Below, piece by piece: positions 17,555-27,910 of a stretch of DNA of 64,000 nt. The notes under the pieces were generated by a model. It was given only the letters and a program-made list of their open reading frames with translations, was not told the origin of the DNA and searched no databases. Each line of letters starts with the position of its first letter. Within the stretch, counting starts at the first letter, position 1. Origin of the DNA: Flexilinea flocculi (GTDB lineage Bacteria; Chloroflexota; Anaerolineae; Anaerolineales; Anaerolineaceae); contig NZ_DF968181.1 of assembly GCF_001192795.1 (NCBI RefSeq), positions 983,101 to 1,047,100 of the forward strand. The letters run 5' to 3'. Made by a program: the position numbers and the translations under genes.

Positions 17555-19771
17555 ATGGATGAGATAACCGTTTTGGATTATTTTCGATTTAAATTAAATC
17601 CGAAGAATTGGAATCGGGAGATTCTCCCCGAAGACACTGAACTGGATGAACTGCAGACAGAAACGACCTCGTTCGCGGAACAAAATACTCCAAAATCTTC
17701 TTTTGTTGAAGTTCTTTTTCAACGAATACAAATGTTAAGAACAGAAGAGCAGCTTACATTCAGCGCCTCTTCTGCGATCATGCTGGTTTTGGCTTTTACG
17801 TCAGCATTACTGGCTCAATTATCGATGGAACCGCATGTTGTTATCGGGACACGAAATCCTCTGCCCGCCATTCTCTTGTATGGATTGTCAGTAATTCTCC
17901 TTGGATTGAATTTTTTCCACCATCGGCATCAGCCTTCGTCAAACATTCAGAATGAATCGAATGAAAATTCATTGATAGAAGTGGACAAGAACTCCGAACC
18001 CGTTCAGAGATTCTTTCGACTGGAATGGTTCGCCGCTTCGGCCATTTCAGCTTCCATTGCATTTCTCTTGTTTGGCGGCAACCGTTTCACAATTTTCAAC
18101 CTCTTTTTTTGGATTGTATCGATCGTACTGGGTATTATTTCATTTCTGCCAGGAGTATCCCTTTCCCGCTTTTTTAGAAGACTATGGCTGCGATTGAAGG
18201 ATTTTCAAGCATTGAAAATTCGATTCTCTCCCTGGCAGATACTGGTTTTTTGTGTCTTTTGTATCTGCGTTTATTTCCGTTTTTCTCAAATCAACGAAAT
18301 TCCAGGCGATATGTTCAGCGACCATGCCGAAAAACTTTATGATGTCATGGATGTACTGGATGGAAAGACATCCATTTTTTTTGTGCGTAACACCGGCCGT
18401 GAAGCATTCCAATTTTATTGGACAGCATTAATCATTAAATTATTCGGAACCGGAATTAGTTTCTTAAGTTTAAAAATTGGGACTGTATTGGCAGGATTGT
18501 TCGCACTACCGTATATTTATTTACTCGGGAAACTTTTTGGAAATCGTTGGGTCGGTTTATTCGCCATGTTATTTTGCGGAGTGGCATATTGGCCGAATGT
18601 GATCAGCCGAGTCGCTTTGCGATTCGCATTTTATCCGATGTTTACCGCGCCTGCTTTGTACCATCTGTTTAAAGGATTGATGCAAAAATCGCGGAAAGAT
18701 TTCATCCTGTGTGGAATCTTTTTAGGTATTGGACTGCAAGGGTATAGCGCTATGCGGATTGTTCCGATTGTCATTGCCATCATTTTTATGATGAGCCTTT
18801 TCCCAACTTCCAACGGCAACCGGAAAGATATGGCGATCAGTTTCGGAATTATGGTGTTTTTCACAATTCTTTCAGGACTTCCGCTTCTTCGTGTATTTCT
18901 GGACATGCCGGAATCGGTTTTCTATCGTGTCATGACACGTATTGGAGAAACTGAAACTTCGTTGACAAAGCCGGCCATCTTAATTTTCCTGATTAACTTC
19001 TGGAAAGCTGCGGTAATGCCTTTTTGGAATAATGGCGGCATATGGGTTCATTCCGTACTCTTCCGACCTGCTTTAGACGTATTTAGTGCTCCCCTTTTCT
19101 TTCTGGGATCGATCCTTGTATTTTTCCGATATCTTAAAAATAAACGATGGCAGGATTTGAGTATGCTGTTGTGTGTTCCTTTTCTGATGCTCCCATCCAG
19201 TCTGTCCATTGCTTTTCCGGATGAAAACCCTTGTCTGAACCGTACTGGTGCGGCTGTTATCCCGATTTTTATCATCTCTTCCTTCGGATTTTGTTATCTG
19301 GTTGAGTCGATCATCGAAAAAATTAGACGTCCTGGAATATCCATTTTGCTTCCGATTCTTTTTGTCGTCGGGATTACCACAGGCATTTGTATCAGTAATT
19401 ACCATCTTGTTTTTCAGGATTATCGTGTAAATTATGACCGGAATGCGCTGAATACCCGCCAGATTGGTTCGGTTATCAAAGGTTTCGCGGATTCTGTTGG
19501 TGATTATGAAAGCGCCTTTGTAATACCGTATCCGTATTGGGTTGATACACGATTGGTGGGAATTAATGCCGGAGTTCCCAGAAAGGATTACGCACTGGCA
19601 CGCGATATGATTTCCTCTGTCGGAAATGCTGCACATCCGCTGTTGTTTATCTATAAGGAAGATGATCTGGATACCGCAAAATCTCTCAATCAGCTTTATC
19701 CTGATGGAAAAGCAATTTTACAGGAAAGTATTTATCCAGGGAAAAGTTTTTACAGCTTCCTGGTGCCATAA
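17555..19771 (+). CDS. GT39-like polytopic membrane glycosyltransferase
   Basis: A 738-residue membrane protein. After a soluble N-terminal stretch of about 70 residues come two hydrophobic hairpins (about 70-200). A GT-C type core of roughly ten spans follows from about 230 to 620. In the first outer loop GDMFSDHAEKLYD (about residue 250) supplies the acidic residues expected for GT39/PMT-type enzymes, and GREAFQFYWTALIIKLFG matches the family's 'P-(L/H)..Y' loop region. The last 100 residues form an outer soluble domain. Such enzymes move sugars from polyprenyl-phosphate donors to acceptors on the outer face of the membrane. It starts six bases after the methyltransferase. Confidence 0.83.
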   Translation: MDEITVLDYFRFKLNPKNWNREILPEDTELDELQTETTSFAEQNTPKSSFVEVLFQRIQMLRTEEQLTFSASSAIMLVLAFTSALLAQLSMEPHVVIGTRNPLPAILLYGLSVILLGLNFFHHRHQPSSNIQNESNENSLIEVDKNSEPVQRFFRLEWFAASAISASIAFLLFGGNRFTIFNLFFWIVSIVLGIISFLPGVSLSRFFRRLWLRLKDFQALKIRFSPWQILVFCVFCICVYFRFSQINEIPGDMFSDHAEKLYDVMDVLDGKTSIFFVRNTGREAFQFYWTALIIKLFGTGISFLSLKIGTVLAGLFALPYIYLLGKLFGNRWVGLFAMLFCGVAYWPNVISRVALRFAFYPMFTAPALYHLFKGLMQKSRKDFILCGIFLGIGLQGYSAMRIVPIVIAIIFMMSLFPTSNGNRKDMAISFGIMVFFTILSGLPLLRVFLDMPESVFYRVMTRIGETETSLTKPAILIFLINFWKAAVMPFWNNGGIWVHSVLFRPALDVFSAPLFFLGSILVFFRYLKNKRWQDLSMLLCVPFLMLPSSLSIAFPDENPCLNRTGAAVIPIFIISSFGFCYLVESIIEKIRRPGISILLPILFVVGITTGICISNYHLVFQDYRVNYDRNALNTRQIGSVIKGFADSVGDYESAFVIPYPYWVDTRLVGINAGVPRKDYALARDMISSVGNAAHPLLFIYKEDDLDTAKSLNQLYPDGKAILQESIYPGKSFYSFLVP

Positions 19772-19859
19772 AAAAACTGTTTAAAAGGACCGAAATAGGG
19801 AAAAATTCGAATTATTCAAAAACCTTTTTCGATCAGAGAGAATATTTCGGATCGTTGTT

Positions 19860-20005
19860 CTTTCGCTTTCTGTAAAAGAAATCATAAATATGGGAAGAAT
19901 TCTATGTTGTTGTGATGGCTTTATATTCTGCGCAAAAACATCACAGTAACAAGTTTTTCTCCTTTTATTCAAATAACAAGTCAATATTTCGCATCGCTAT
20001 TTCTG
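19860..20005. repeat. Palindromic intergenic element, copy 3
   Basis: ATGTTGTTGTGATG (19904-19917) pairs with CATCACAGTAACAA (19939-19952) with two or three mismatches. Inside it TTT-ATATTCTGCGC-AAA repeats the 11-base loop ending in GCGC. The right outer arm is CAATATTTCGCATCGC at about 19982-19997. It lies in the 254-base gap between two membrane glycosyltransferase genes and ends just before the start of the next gene. Confidence 0.65.
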
Positions 20006-20025
20006 CAATGAAAAAAAGGACTTCC

Positions 20026-23000
20026 ATGAAATATCTGCAAAAATTCTATTGGATCCTTCCGGTGATCATTGCAATCTGTTTTCGTTTTTCGGGATTTGAC
20101 TGGGATGATTTCCGCTTATTAAATCCAGACGAACGATTTTTAACCCAGGTAACCGAAGCCGGATCGCTACCGAATTCTTTTGATGAATGGATTAATCCGG
20201 CATCATCCAGATTGAATCCGGCGAATTACGGATTCCATTTTTTTGTTTACGGTACACTGCCATTATTTATAAACAAAGCTGCGGCTTCGCTGCTCGGGGT
20301 TCAGAATAATTCTCAGATTGTCGTTCAAATCGGACGTTTTCTGAGTGCTTTATTTGACATTCTAACGGTTTGTTGCATCGGAATTACCAGTCATATCCTT
20401 TGGAAAAATAAAAAATCAGTCCTCCTTTCCATGGGAGGATATGCGATATTAACGGCTGCTATCCAGCAATCCCATTTCTATACATTTGATACAACAGTTG
20501 TCTTCCTGATCTCGATATCAACCTTATCTGTCCTTTTGATGTCGATTGAAAAACGTCCCCCGGTTTTTATCTTTCAATCCGTTCTGACTGGCTTCTTGAT
20601 GGGATGCGCTGCTGCCAGTAAAATCAGCGCGGTCATTTTCCTGCTTTTCCCGTTTCTCCTGTTTGTCGCGCTTTTCATCCAATTCCCATGGACAAAGAAG
20701 CTGAACCGATTTGTCGTTTTGTTCGGATTTATTTGTTTTTTGATTTCGTTTGCGCTTACTTTCCGTGTTTTTCAACCCTATGCATTTCAAGTACCAAATT
20801 TGCTGAATTTTACAATGAATGCGAACTGGCTAGCCAGTATGAAAGAACTTAGCCTGCAGAGCAGCGGTTCTGTTGCTTTTCCGCCTGCCTGGCAATGGGC
20901 AGACCGGCCTTTTGATTATGCGCTAAGGAATCTTTTCTTCTATGGATCAGGAATTGCATTATCTTTGATTCTGATATCCGGATTGTTTTTTTCCTTCTCA
21001 TTCATCAAAAAATCAGGTGTTGGACGACGGGATAAAGCGGAGGAGTTGCTCAAAGAAAGTTTTCCTTTTTGCAATATGTCCCGATCCATTTCACCAGAAC
21101 ATCCATCACAAAAGAATGAAGACAGAGTGGATGATTTGCCGTCCCGGACGATGTTTCTTATTATTGCGATGCTCTGTGTATTTGTTTTCTGTATCTGGCA
21201 GTTGACGCAATTTTCCAAGATGATGCGGTATTTTCTGCCAATTTTTCCCCTTTTGTTTCTAATCTCCGGAGCCATTTTCAGTATTTCGTTGAAACCTGAA
21301 AAAGTTGACAGAATTAAACAAGTTCTCATTGTGATTCTCTTCCTCGCTGCAGTATGTTGGAGCATAGCTTTTTCATCGATCTACCGTTCAAAACATACAC
21401 GTTTGCAAGCCAGCGAATGGATTTATCAGAATATTCCTTCGGCGCTGCAGGCGATCGTCAAAACAGAGAACGGATCTGTTTCGCAATCAGTCGGAGTTCC
21501 CACTTTTCAAAAAGTGAAATCCGACTCGAAACCAATTCTGTTGCCATTTGAGGCAAAATATGGGGCAGATATTCAAATGGTATCATTCCAATCCATAAGG
21601 AAATTATCCGGCAATCACTGTTCATTGGAAGTTGCGCTATGTGCGGATGCGGATTGCAATGACGTGATTGATTCTGTCGGTCCTTTGGATGAATCTTATC
21701 TTTCAAAGGATGCCAGTAAATCCGATGTGACTTTCTATTTTCCTAAACCCGCGGTGATCAATTCGCACAATAAATTTGCTTTTCTGCAATTATCAGCTTC
21801 TGGTACCGATTGTTCTTTTCGCATCAGCAGTCAGTATGATCTTTATCAGATTCAAGAACAGAAATCGTCTTATCTTTTTTATAACGGATTATCCAGCCAG
21901 ATTCGGGAAGGCGAACCGCTTGAAGCATATTTCAAATCGGCTGCAGATGGATATTTAGATAAACTGGTGCTGAGCGGTTTTCGAGTGATAACCGGTATCC
22001 CTTCTCCATCGCACCTGGTTGTGGAAGCGACGAATTATGATCGCGGCGATACTTCTGTTTCATCTATCCAAATGAAACCATTGCCGCATCCTTTGACCGG
22101 TTCCGAAATGATTGTCGCATTTTCACAATCTCCGGTTTTTATGCAGCAGGGTGATACGATTGGAATCACGATATCCACTACAGATACTGATTCCGTTGTT
22201 GCATTGTCTGCTCCGTCGATTGCCTCGGAATCCAGTTGGGATGATGTACTTCCGCTGTCAGAAACCGGACGTCTTCCTTATGATGTGACATCCGGATATT
22301 ATGGGAACAGTATCGACCTGGATTTGTTTGCCGATGAGAACATTTTGCAGCGAGAGAAACTTCTCGCAAAAATCGAAGCGGCGGATTATTGGGTGATCAG
22401 TTCCAATCGGATTTATGGTGCTGCTGCCAGGATTCGGGAAAAATTCCCACTGCTGGAAGCTCTTTATCGTCAGCTTGTCAATTGTCCGGAATCAGAGACT
22501 GTTACGGAATGTTTCGCTAAATTGTCAGCTGATGATCTGCAATCGGGAAGCTTTTTTAAGATTGCAGCCATATTTGAATCAGAACCTGAGTTTTTTGGTA
22601 CGATATTCAACACCCAATCAGCCGAGGAAGCTTTTACCGTTTATGATCATCCGAAGGTGATCATTCTTCAAAAAGCGGAATCGTTTGACATATCAGTGTT
22701 CAAAGAAAAATTGAATGCGGTGAATTTGTCTCAGATATCTAACAAAAATCCGGTAGAATACAGAAATATGCAAAAATCACTATCTCTTTTATTAACTGCA
22801 GAGCAAGCTGCAATCCAGCAATCCGGGGGAACATGGTCTGAATTATTCCATCGGTCAGCCTGGATCAATGAAAATCAGCTTTTTGGCGTCATCGTTTGGC
22901 TGCTAATCCTCATATCTGTCGGGTGGATATTTTACCCGATGACTCGGATTATATTTGGTCCCCTGCGTGACAAAGGATTCGGTGTTTCAAAGTTTTTTGG

Positions 23001-25278
23001 AATTTTATGTATCGGCTATATCGTCTGGATCTGCGGATTTATGGGAATTCCATATACAAGGCAGTTGATCATCATGGTTATTGGCGCCTTTATGCTGCTT
23101 AATCTGATCCTATTTAAGGCTGACCGAGTAAAGATTTCTCAGGAAATCCGTAATAACTTTCCAATTCTGCTCCGTTCAGAACTGATCTTTTTATCTTTTT
23201 TTATATTCTTTTTATTAATTCGACTTGGAAATCCCGATCTCTGGCATCCGGCAAAAGGCGGAGAAAAACCGATGGATTTTTCATATTTCAATGCTGTTTT
23301 AAAAAGCACGATCTTCCCGCCATACGACCCCTGGTTTGCCGGTGGATATTTGAATTATTACTACTATGGTTTTTTCCTTTCCGGGTTACTGGTTAAACTG
23401 ATCGGCATGATTCCAAGTATTGCCTATAACCTGATTCTGCCGACCTGGTACGGCTTCCTGGCAATTGGAGCGTATTCAGCCGGAACAGCAATTTATGCGA
23501 TGCTGAAACCTGACGCTGTCGATGAAAAATCTGAAAAATGGGCAAATTTCAGCGGGATTCTGACAATTTTTATGCTTCAGGTAATCGGAAACTTAGGCAC
23601 TATCAAAATACTTCTAACCGAAACGACGGAATTAGGAGCTGCCGGAGCGGCAGGATCCAGATTTCAAAACATCCTATGGTTTTCTTCTGGAATCATAAAA
23701 TTGCTTCAAGGACAGCATTTCCAGATGTATCGGGGAGACTGGTATTGGCTTCCCAGCAGAGCAATTCCAGGAGAACCGATCACTGAATTTCCCTTTTTTA
23801 CCTTTTTATACGGGGATCCGCACGCCCATCTTTTTGCGCTGCCTATTACTGTATTGGCACTGGTTTGGCTGCTGGCAGTCATTCGCCATACTCGGAGCCA
23901 GAAAAAGATGCGTATAGGCGTATCCTTCTTTGTCATTTTATCCGGTGGTTTAATCATCGGATCTCTGATCCCTTCCAATACATGGGATATGCCTACCTAT
24001 CTGCTGATTGCTTGTATTGTGCTGACAAGTTTGGGATTAAATACTCCGATTTTCGGTTTAGTGAAGGGAAATTCAGATCAACATCAGCAAAAGGGGAAAA
24101 TACTTTCCTTGTTTCTCGTTCCAGTATTGCTCTGTGCCTCTGTGTTCTTGTTGTTTTTGCCATATCTAAAAACGAATTTTCGTGATTCAGCCATTGATAT
24201 TTGGCAGGGGAATCGAACACCGCTTTGGTCTTATTGGATGCATTGGGGCTTTTTCTTGTTTGCATTGATCAGTTATTACACCATCGAAACCATCCATTGG
24301 ATGGCCGCTGTAAAACTTTCTGTTTTCAGAGGATTTCTTCGTGCAAAAAAGAGTCTGCTGGCGGTTACTACGCTTCTGCTTGTCTTTGTGATGATTTTTT
24401 TCAGTATCAAAAAAGTGACAGTTGCCTGGACTGCTCTACCAATGATGTGCTGGTCAGCGCTCCTGTTGTTCCGCAAGGGCAATTCACCGGGGAAACGGTT
24501 TTTGCTGTTTTTAACAGGGACTGGTATTTTCATAACACTTTTTGTGGAAATGACTTGTCTACGCGGAGATCTGGGGCGTATGAATATGGTTTTCAAACTG
24601 TATTTACAAGCCTGGGTGTTGTTATCGATAGCCGCTGCAGGGGCGCTGACTGTCTGTCTTGAGCATTTTATTTCAAACGAAGGTCGTTCCCGAATTAAGC
24701 GTATCTGGAGAGGCTTCCTGATCTTTTTTGTGATCGGTACACTTTCATTTACGGTTACCGCATCTATTGATAAGATCACCGACCGTATGTCTTCCATTGC
24801 TCCCCATTCACTGGATGGTATGGATTTTATGAAGACCTCCGAGTATTACCAGGATGGATTTCTAATGGATCTTTCTCAGGATTATCTTGCAATCCAGTGG
24901 ATTCAGGATCATGTTAAAGGGTCACCGGTAATTGTTGAAGCAAATGCGACCGAATATAAATGGGGTAATCGATACACGATTTACACCGGATTACCAGGTG
25001 TGGTTGGATGGAATTACCATCAGCGTCAGCAGCGCGGTGCCAGCTCTGATCAGGTTTGGGAACGAGTAAATGCGATTGAAGCTTTTTATAATACAATCAA
25101 TATTGACGAAGCCAAAGCATTCCTGAAAAAGTATAACGTCAGCTATATCGTCGTCGGGCAGATGGAAGAGGGAATGTATGCTTATGAAGGGCTTTATAAA
25201 TTTGAGCGGATGGATGGAATTTTGTGGGATGAAGTTTATCAAAATGGCGATACGATCCTGTATCAGGTAAGAAGATAA
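20026..25278 (+). CDS. Giant fusion of a GT39-like glycosyltransferase and a DUF2298 (YYY) membrane domain
   Basis: About 1750 residues. The start at 20026 has AAAGGA five bases upstream; the open frame extends back into the palindromic element and is rejected. The N-terminal half begins with a membrane span, then GFDWDDFRLLNPDERFLTQV, an acidic GT-C motif, a run of spans to about residue 470, and a large outer domain to about 970. The C-terminal half (from about 1045) is a DUF2298 protein, marked by GEKPMDFSYFNAVLKSTIFP, WFAGGYLNYYYYGF and GDPHAHLFALP. DUF2298 proteins are restricted mainly to Chloroflexota and archaea, and a polyprenyl-linked sugar transferase role is only inferred. The next gene begins four bases after the stop. 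Confidence 0.85.
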   Translation: MKYLQKFYWILPVIIAICFRFSGFDWDDFRLLNPDERFLTQVTEAGSLPNSFDEWINPASSRLNPANYGFHFFVYGTLPLFINKAAASLLGVQNNSQIVVQIGRFLSALFDILTVCCIGITSHILWKNKKSVLLSMGGYAILTAAIQQSHFYTFDTTVVFLISISTLSVLLMSIEKRPPVFIFQSVLTGFLMGCAAASKISAVIFLLFPFLLFVALFIQFPWTKKLNRFVVLFGFICFLISFALTFRVFQPYAFQVPNLLNFTMNANWLASMKELSLQSSGSVAFPPAWQWADRPFDYALRNLFFYGSGIALSLILISGLFFSFSFIKKSGVGRRDKAEELLKESFPFCNMSRSISPEHPSQKNEDRVDDLPSRTMFLIIAMLCVFVFCIWQLTQFSKMMRYFLPIFPLLFLISGAIFSISLKPEKVDRIKQVLIVILFLAAVCWSIAFSSIYRSKHTRLQASEWIYQNIPSALQAIVKTENGSVSQSVGVPTFQKVKSDSKPILLPFEAKYGADIQMVSFQSIRKLSGNHCSLEVALCADADCNDVIDSVGPLDESYLSKDASKSDVTFYFPKPAVINSHNKFAFLQLSASGTDCSFRISSQYDLYQIQEQKSSYLFYNGLSSQIREGEPLEAYFKSAADGYLDKLVLSGFRVITGIPSPSHLVVEATNYDRGDTSVSSIQMKPLPHPLTGSEMIVAFSQSPVFMQQGDTIGITISTTDTDSVVALSAPSIASESSWDDVLPLSETGRLPYDVTSGYYGNSIDLDLFADENILQREKLLAKIEAADYWVISSNRIYGAAARIREKFPLLEALYRQLVNCPESETVTECFAKLSADDLQSGSFFKIAAIFESEPEFFGTIFNTQSAEEAFTVYDHPKVIILQKAESFDISVFKEKLNAVNLSQISNKNPVEYRNMQKSLSLLLTAEQAAIQQSGGTWSELFHRSAWINENQLFGVIVWLLILISVGWIFYPMTRIIFGPLRDKGFGVSKFFGILCIGYIVWICGFMGIPYTRQLIIMVIGAFMLLNLILFKADRVKISQEIRNNFPILLRSELIFLSFFIFFLLIRLGNPDLWHPAKGGEKPMDFSYFNAVLKSTIFPPYDPWFAGGYLNYYYYGFFLSGLLVKLIGMIPSIAYNLILPTWYGFLAIGAYSAGTAIYAMLKPDAVDEKSEKWANFSGILTIFMLQVIGNLGTIKILLTETTELGAAGAAGSRFQNILWFSSGIIKLLQGQHFQMYRGDWYWLPSRAIPGEPITEFPFFTFLYGDPHAHLFALPITVLALVWLLAVIRHTRSQKKMRIGVSFFVILSGGLIIGSLIPSNTWDMPTYLLIACIVLTSLGLNTPIFGLVKGNSDQHQQKGKILSLFLVPVLLCASVFLLFLPYLKTNFRDSAIDIWQGNRTPLWSYWMHWGFFLFALISYYTIETIHWMAAVKLSVFRGFLRAKKSLLAVTTLLLVFVMIFFSIKKVTVAWTALPMMCWSALLLFRKGNSPGKRFLLFLTGTGIFITLFVEMTCLRGDLGRMNMVFKLYLQAWVLLSIAAAGALTVCLEHFISNEGRSRIKRIWRGFLIFFVIGTLSFTVTASIDKITDRMSSIAPHSLDGMDFMKTSEYYQDGFLMDLSQDYLAIQWIQDHVKGSPVIVEANATEYKWGNRYTIYTGLPGVVGWNYHQRQQRGASSDQVWERVNAIEAFYNTINIDEAKAFLKKYNVSYIVVGQMEEGMYAYEGLYKFERMDGILWDEVYQNGDTILYQVRR

Positions 25279-25282
25279 AAAA

Positions 25283-27889
25283 ATGGCGTATAACTGGATA
25301 TTTGAAATACTAAAATGGCTGATTGTTTTATTATATGTGAGTTTTCTGGGATATCCTGTTTGTTTTCGATTTTTGCGTTTTTTGCCAAGCAGAGGTTTCA
25401 GCTTTTCCTTACCGGTAGGTTTCATCATTATCGGTTATCTTTATTGGATTCTATGCAGCCTGGGTTTGATCAGCAATGATTCCGGAGGGATTATTACCGT
25501 TCTGGTTTTCGGGACGGCTTTCTCAGCATATTATTGGAAGAAGTATTTGCAGGAAATTCGATCCTGGAATCGATTGAACTGGCATTTCTCTTTGGGAAAC
25601 GGATCGCTTTTCCTGATTTCTTTCGCTCTGATCGTTTTGTTTCGTCTGGCTGATCCCAATATCTCTGGCACTGAGAAACCGATGGAGATGACCTTTATCA
25701 ATGGAATTCTGCGCTCTGAGAGTTTTCCTCCGCACGATTCCTGGCTTTCCGGATATGGAATTTCCTATTATTATTTTGGTTATATTTTGACAGCTCTTCT
25801 TATTAAACTGTCCGGTGTTGCAGCTGAATCAGGATTTAACTTAATGCTGGCAACGGTTTATGCAATGGCTGCGATCGGCGCTCTTTGCGTTGTGAATGAT
25901 CTCCTTGAATTTCGGCATTCAGGACTCACTGAAAAAGTTAAAATCAGGTTTGGATCTTTTTTTTCTCCACTATTTGTACTGGTTGCCGGGAATCTGGAGG
26001 GTTTTTTTGAAATGCTTTATGCAAAAGGGCTGTTTTGGAATCCTGACGGTACATCCGGTTTTTGGAATTGGATCAACTTAAAAGAATTAACCACTCCACC
26101 TGCATCACTGTCCTCCTGGAATCCTACTTTTCGGCCTGGAATCTGGTGGTGGAGGGCATCACGCGTCTTATCGGATCTTGGGTTGGATGGGAGTACCAAA
26201 GAGATTATCGATGAGTTCCCATTTTTCTCTTTTTTCCTGGGAGATCTTCATCCGCATGTTTTGGGTATCCCCTTTGTAATTTTGGCTGTGGCAATTGCGC
26301 TCAACGTTTATCTTCAGTTGCTGCAGCAAAAGGCCGATGATCCTTTCTGGGGTATTCAATTTGCAGAAATTCACTCTTTGAAGCTGAAATTCTTCCCATT
26401 TCGTTTTTTACACAATGCAGATTTCTGGATCCTTTCGCTCTGTCTTGGCGCTCTCATTTTTATGAATACTTGGGATTTCCCATTCTATTTTTTCCTGTTT
26501 CTTATTGCAGTTTTTTGGGCATATTTTCGATATAATGGCTGGAATCGGAAAACCATCCAGGTATTTTTGGGCACTGCGGTTTTTTCCGGGATAGCGTGTG
26601 TTTTTCTGTACGGAATTTTCCTGATTGGGCTCTCCTCCCAGGCAGGCGGAGTGATTCCAAGCGGAGTGTTTTCGACTCGAACTATCCATTTATTGATTAT
26701 GTTTGGGAGTTTTTTCCTGATCCTTTTTGCCTGGCTGTTTTATGCAGTCCGCAGACAGGATTGGAAAAGTATTTTCAAAAGTTTTCAATTTGCTGTGATC
26801 GGTTTCCTTTGCCTGTTCCTCCTGGAATCTCTGATATTCGGTATTTTGGTTCTGTTGAAAAATATTGGTCAGATTTGGCAAGGATCTTCAAATTCATCAC
26901 TCTCAGCTATCGGCAGCGCTATGGTATTAACCGGTTCCTCTTATGCTGCTGTGCAGGGTTTTACTGGGGTTGAATCACCGATGATACAGTTCTTCATCCG
27001 AAGAATGCAGACGCTGCCCTCCATGATCATTTTATTTGGCGCTGTTGGATGTATGCTGGCTGTACTCTTCGGGCTGCGAAAAAAAATCAAAGAAACGGAA
27101 CAAGCGTTTGATATTAACCAAAACTTGCATCCTGGCGGTGTCAATCCCATGGACGCATTTGGTTGTTTGGTGTTATTGATCGCTTTTGGACTCATTATTC
27201 TGCCTGAATTTATTTATTTGCGGGATTTTTTTGGCACCCGTATGAATACCATTTTCAAATTCTATTATCAGGTTTGGATATTATTAGGGATCGCCGCAGC
27301 TTATTTTCTGGCTCGACTTCATCAAATTGTGACGAACGGAGTAAAACGACTCATTTTCATTCCAATTATGGTCCTGGTATTATGCTCACTCGTCTATCCT
27401 TTTTGGGGTATTCTGACCAGGTTGGAAACCCTTCAGCAAAAAGCAATCTCCGAAGGAGGTTTGCAGCATCTGACATTGAATGGAGCTGAATTTTTAGAAC
27501 GCAGCAGACCCAATGACTGGGCTGGAATTACATGGCTGCAAAAGGCAGAATTTGGCGTTGTCGTCGAAAAAGTTGGCGCCAGTTATACATCCGATAATTC
27601 CGTCAGTACATTTTCGGGGCTTCCGGCAATTCTTGGACCGACCAATCATGAATCACAATGGAGAGGCGGATATATTGAAATTGGGAATCGTGAAGATGAA
27701 GTCCGTCAGATTTATGAATCTCGCAGTTGGGAAAACACGAAATTACTGCTCGAAAAATATGATGTCAGCTATATATTCATCGGATCCGCTGAGCGCAGCG
27801 CTTACGAAATTCAAGAAAAAAAATTTATGAATCATCTGAATCTGGTTTTTGAATCAGGTGATTGCAGAATTTATCGAGTATCTAATTAA
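25283..27889 (+). CDS. DUF2298 (YYY-motif) polytopic membrane protein
   Basis: An 868-residue protein with about twelve or more hydrophobic spans and an outer C-terminal domain. It repeats the signature of the fused domain upstream: GTEKPMEMTFINGILRSESFP, then GISYYYFGYILTALL near residue 162 and FFLGDLHPHVLGIPF near 315. The C-terminal domain, including VVEKVGASYTSDNSVSTFSGLP and KYDVSYIFIGSAE, is parallel to the end of the preceding protein. The two genes therefore look like a duplication, with one copy fused to a GT39 unit. It is predicted to be a membrane glycosyltransferase-like protein; there is no experimentally known activity that I can name. Confidence 0.87.
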   Translation: MAYNWIFEILKWLIVLLYVSFLGYPVCFRFLRFLPSRGFSFSLPVGFIIIGYLYWILCSLGLISNDSGGIITVLVFGTAFSAYYWKKYLQEIRSWNRLNWHFSLGNGSLFLISFALIVLFRLADPNISGTEKPMEMTFINGILRSESFPPHDSWLSGYGISYYYFGYILTALLIKLSGVAAESGFNLMLATVYAMAAIGALCVVNDLLEFRHSGLTEKVKIRFGSFFSPLFVLVAGNLEGFFEMLYAKGLFWNPDGTSGFWNWINLKELTTPPASLSSWNPTFRPGIWWWRASRVLSDLGLDGSTKEIIDEFPFFSFFLGDLHPHVLGIPFVILAVAIALNVYLQLLQQKADDPFWGIQFAEIHSLKLKFFPFRFLHNADFWILSLCLGALIFMNTWDFPFYFFLFLIAVFWAYFRYNGWNRKTIQVFLGTAVFSGIACVFLYGIFLIGLSSQAGGVIPSGVFSTRTIHLLIMFGSFFLILFAWLFYAVRRQDWKSIFKSFQFAVIGFLCLFLLESLIFGILVLLKNIGQIWQGSSNSSLSAIGSAMVLTGSSYAAVQGFTGVESPMIQFFIRRMQTLPSMIILFGAVGCMLAVLFGLRKKIKETEQAFDINQNLHPGGVNPMDAFGCLVLLIAFGLIILPEFIYLRDFFGTRMNTIFKFYYQVWILLGIAAAYFLARLHQIVTNGVKRLIFIPIMVLVLCSLVYPFWGILTRLETLQQKAISEGGLQHLTLNGAEFLERSRPNDWAGITWLQKAEFGVVVEKVGASYTSDNSVSTFSGLPAILGPTNHESQWRGGYIEIGNREDEVRQIYESRSWENTKLLLEKYDVSYIFIGSAERSAYEIQEKKFMNHLNLVFESGDCRIYRVSN

Positions 27890-27910
27890 GAATCATCTGA
27901 AAGCAAAACA

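Noticed and set aside
19912-20025. N-terminal extension of the giant fusion protein
   Set aside because: The extra codons fall in the palindromic element, and a ribosome site is properly placed only before 20026.
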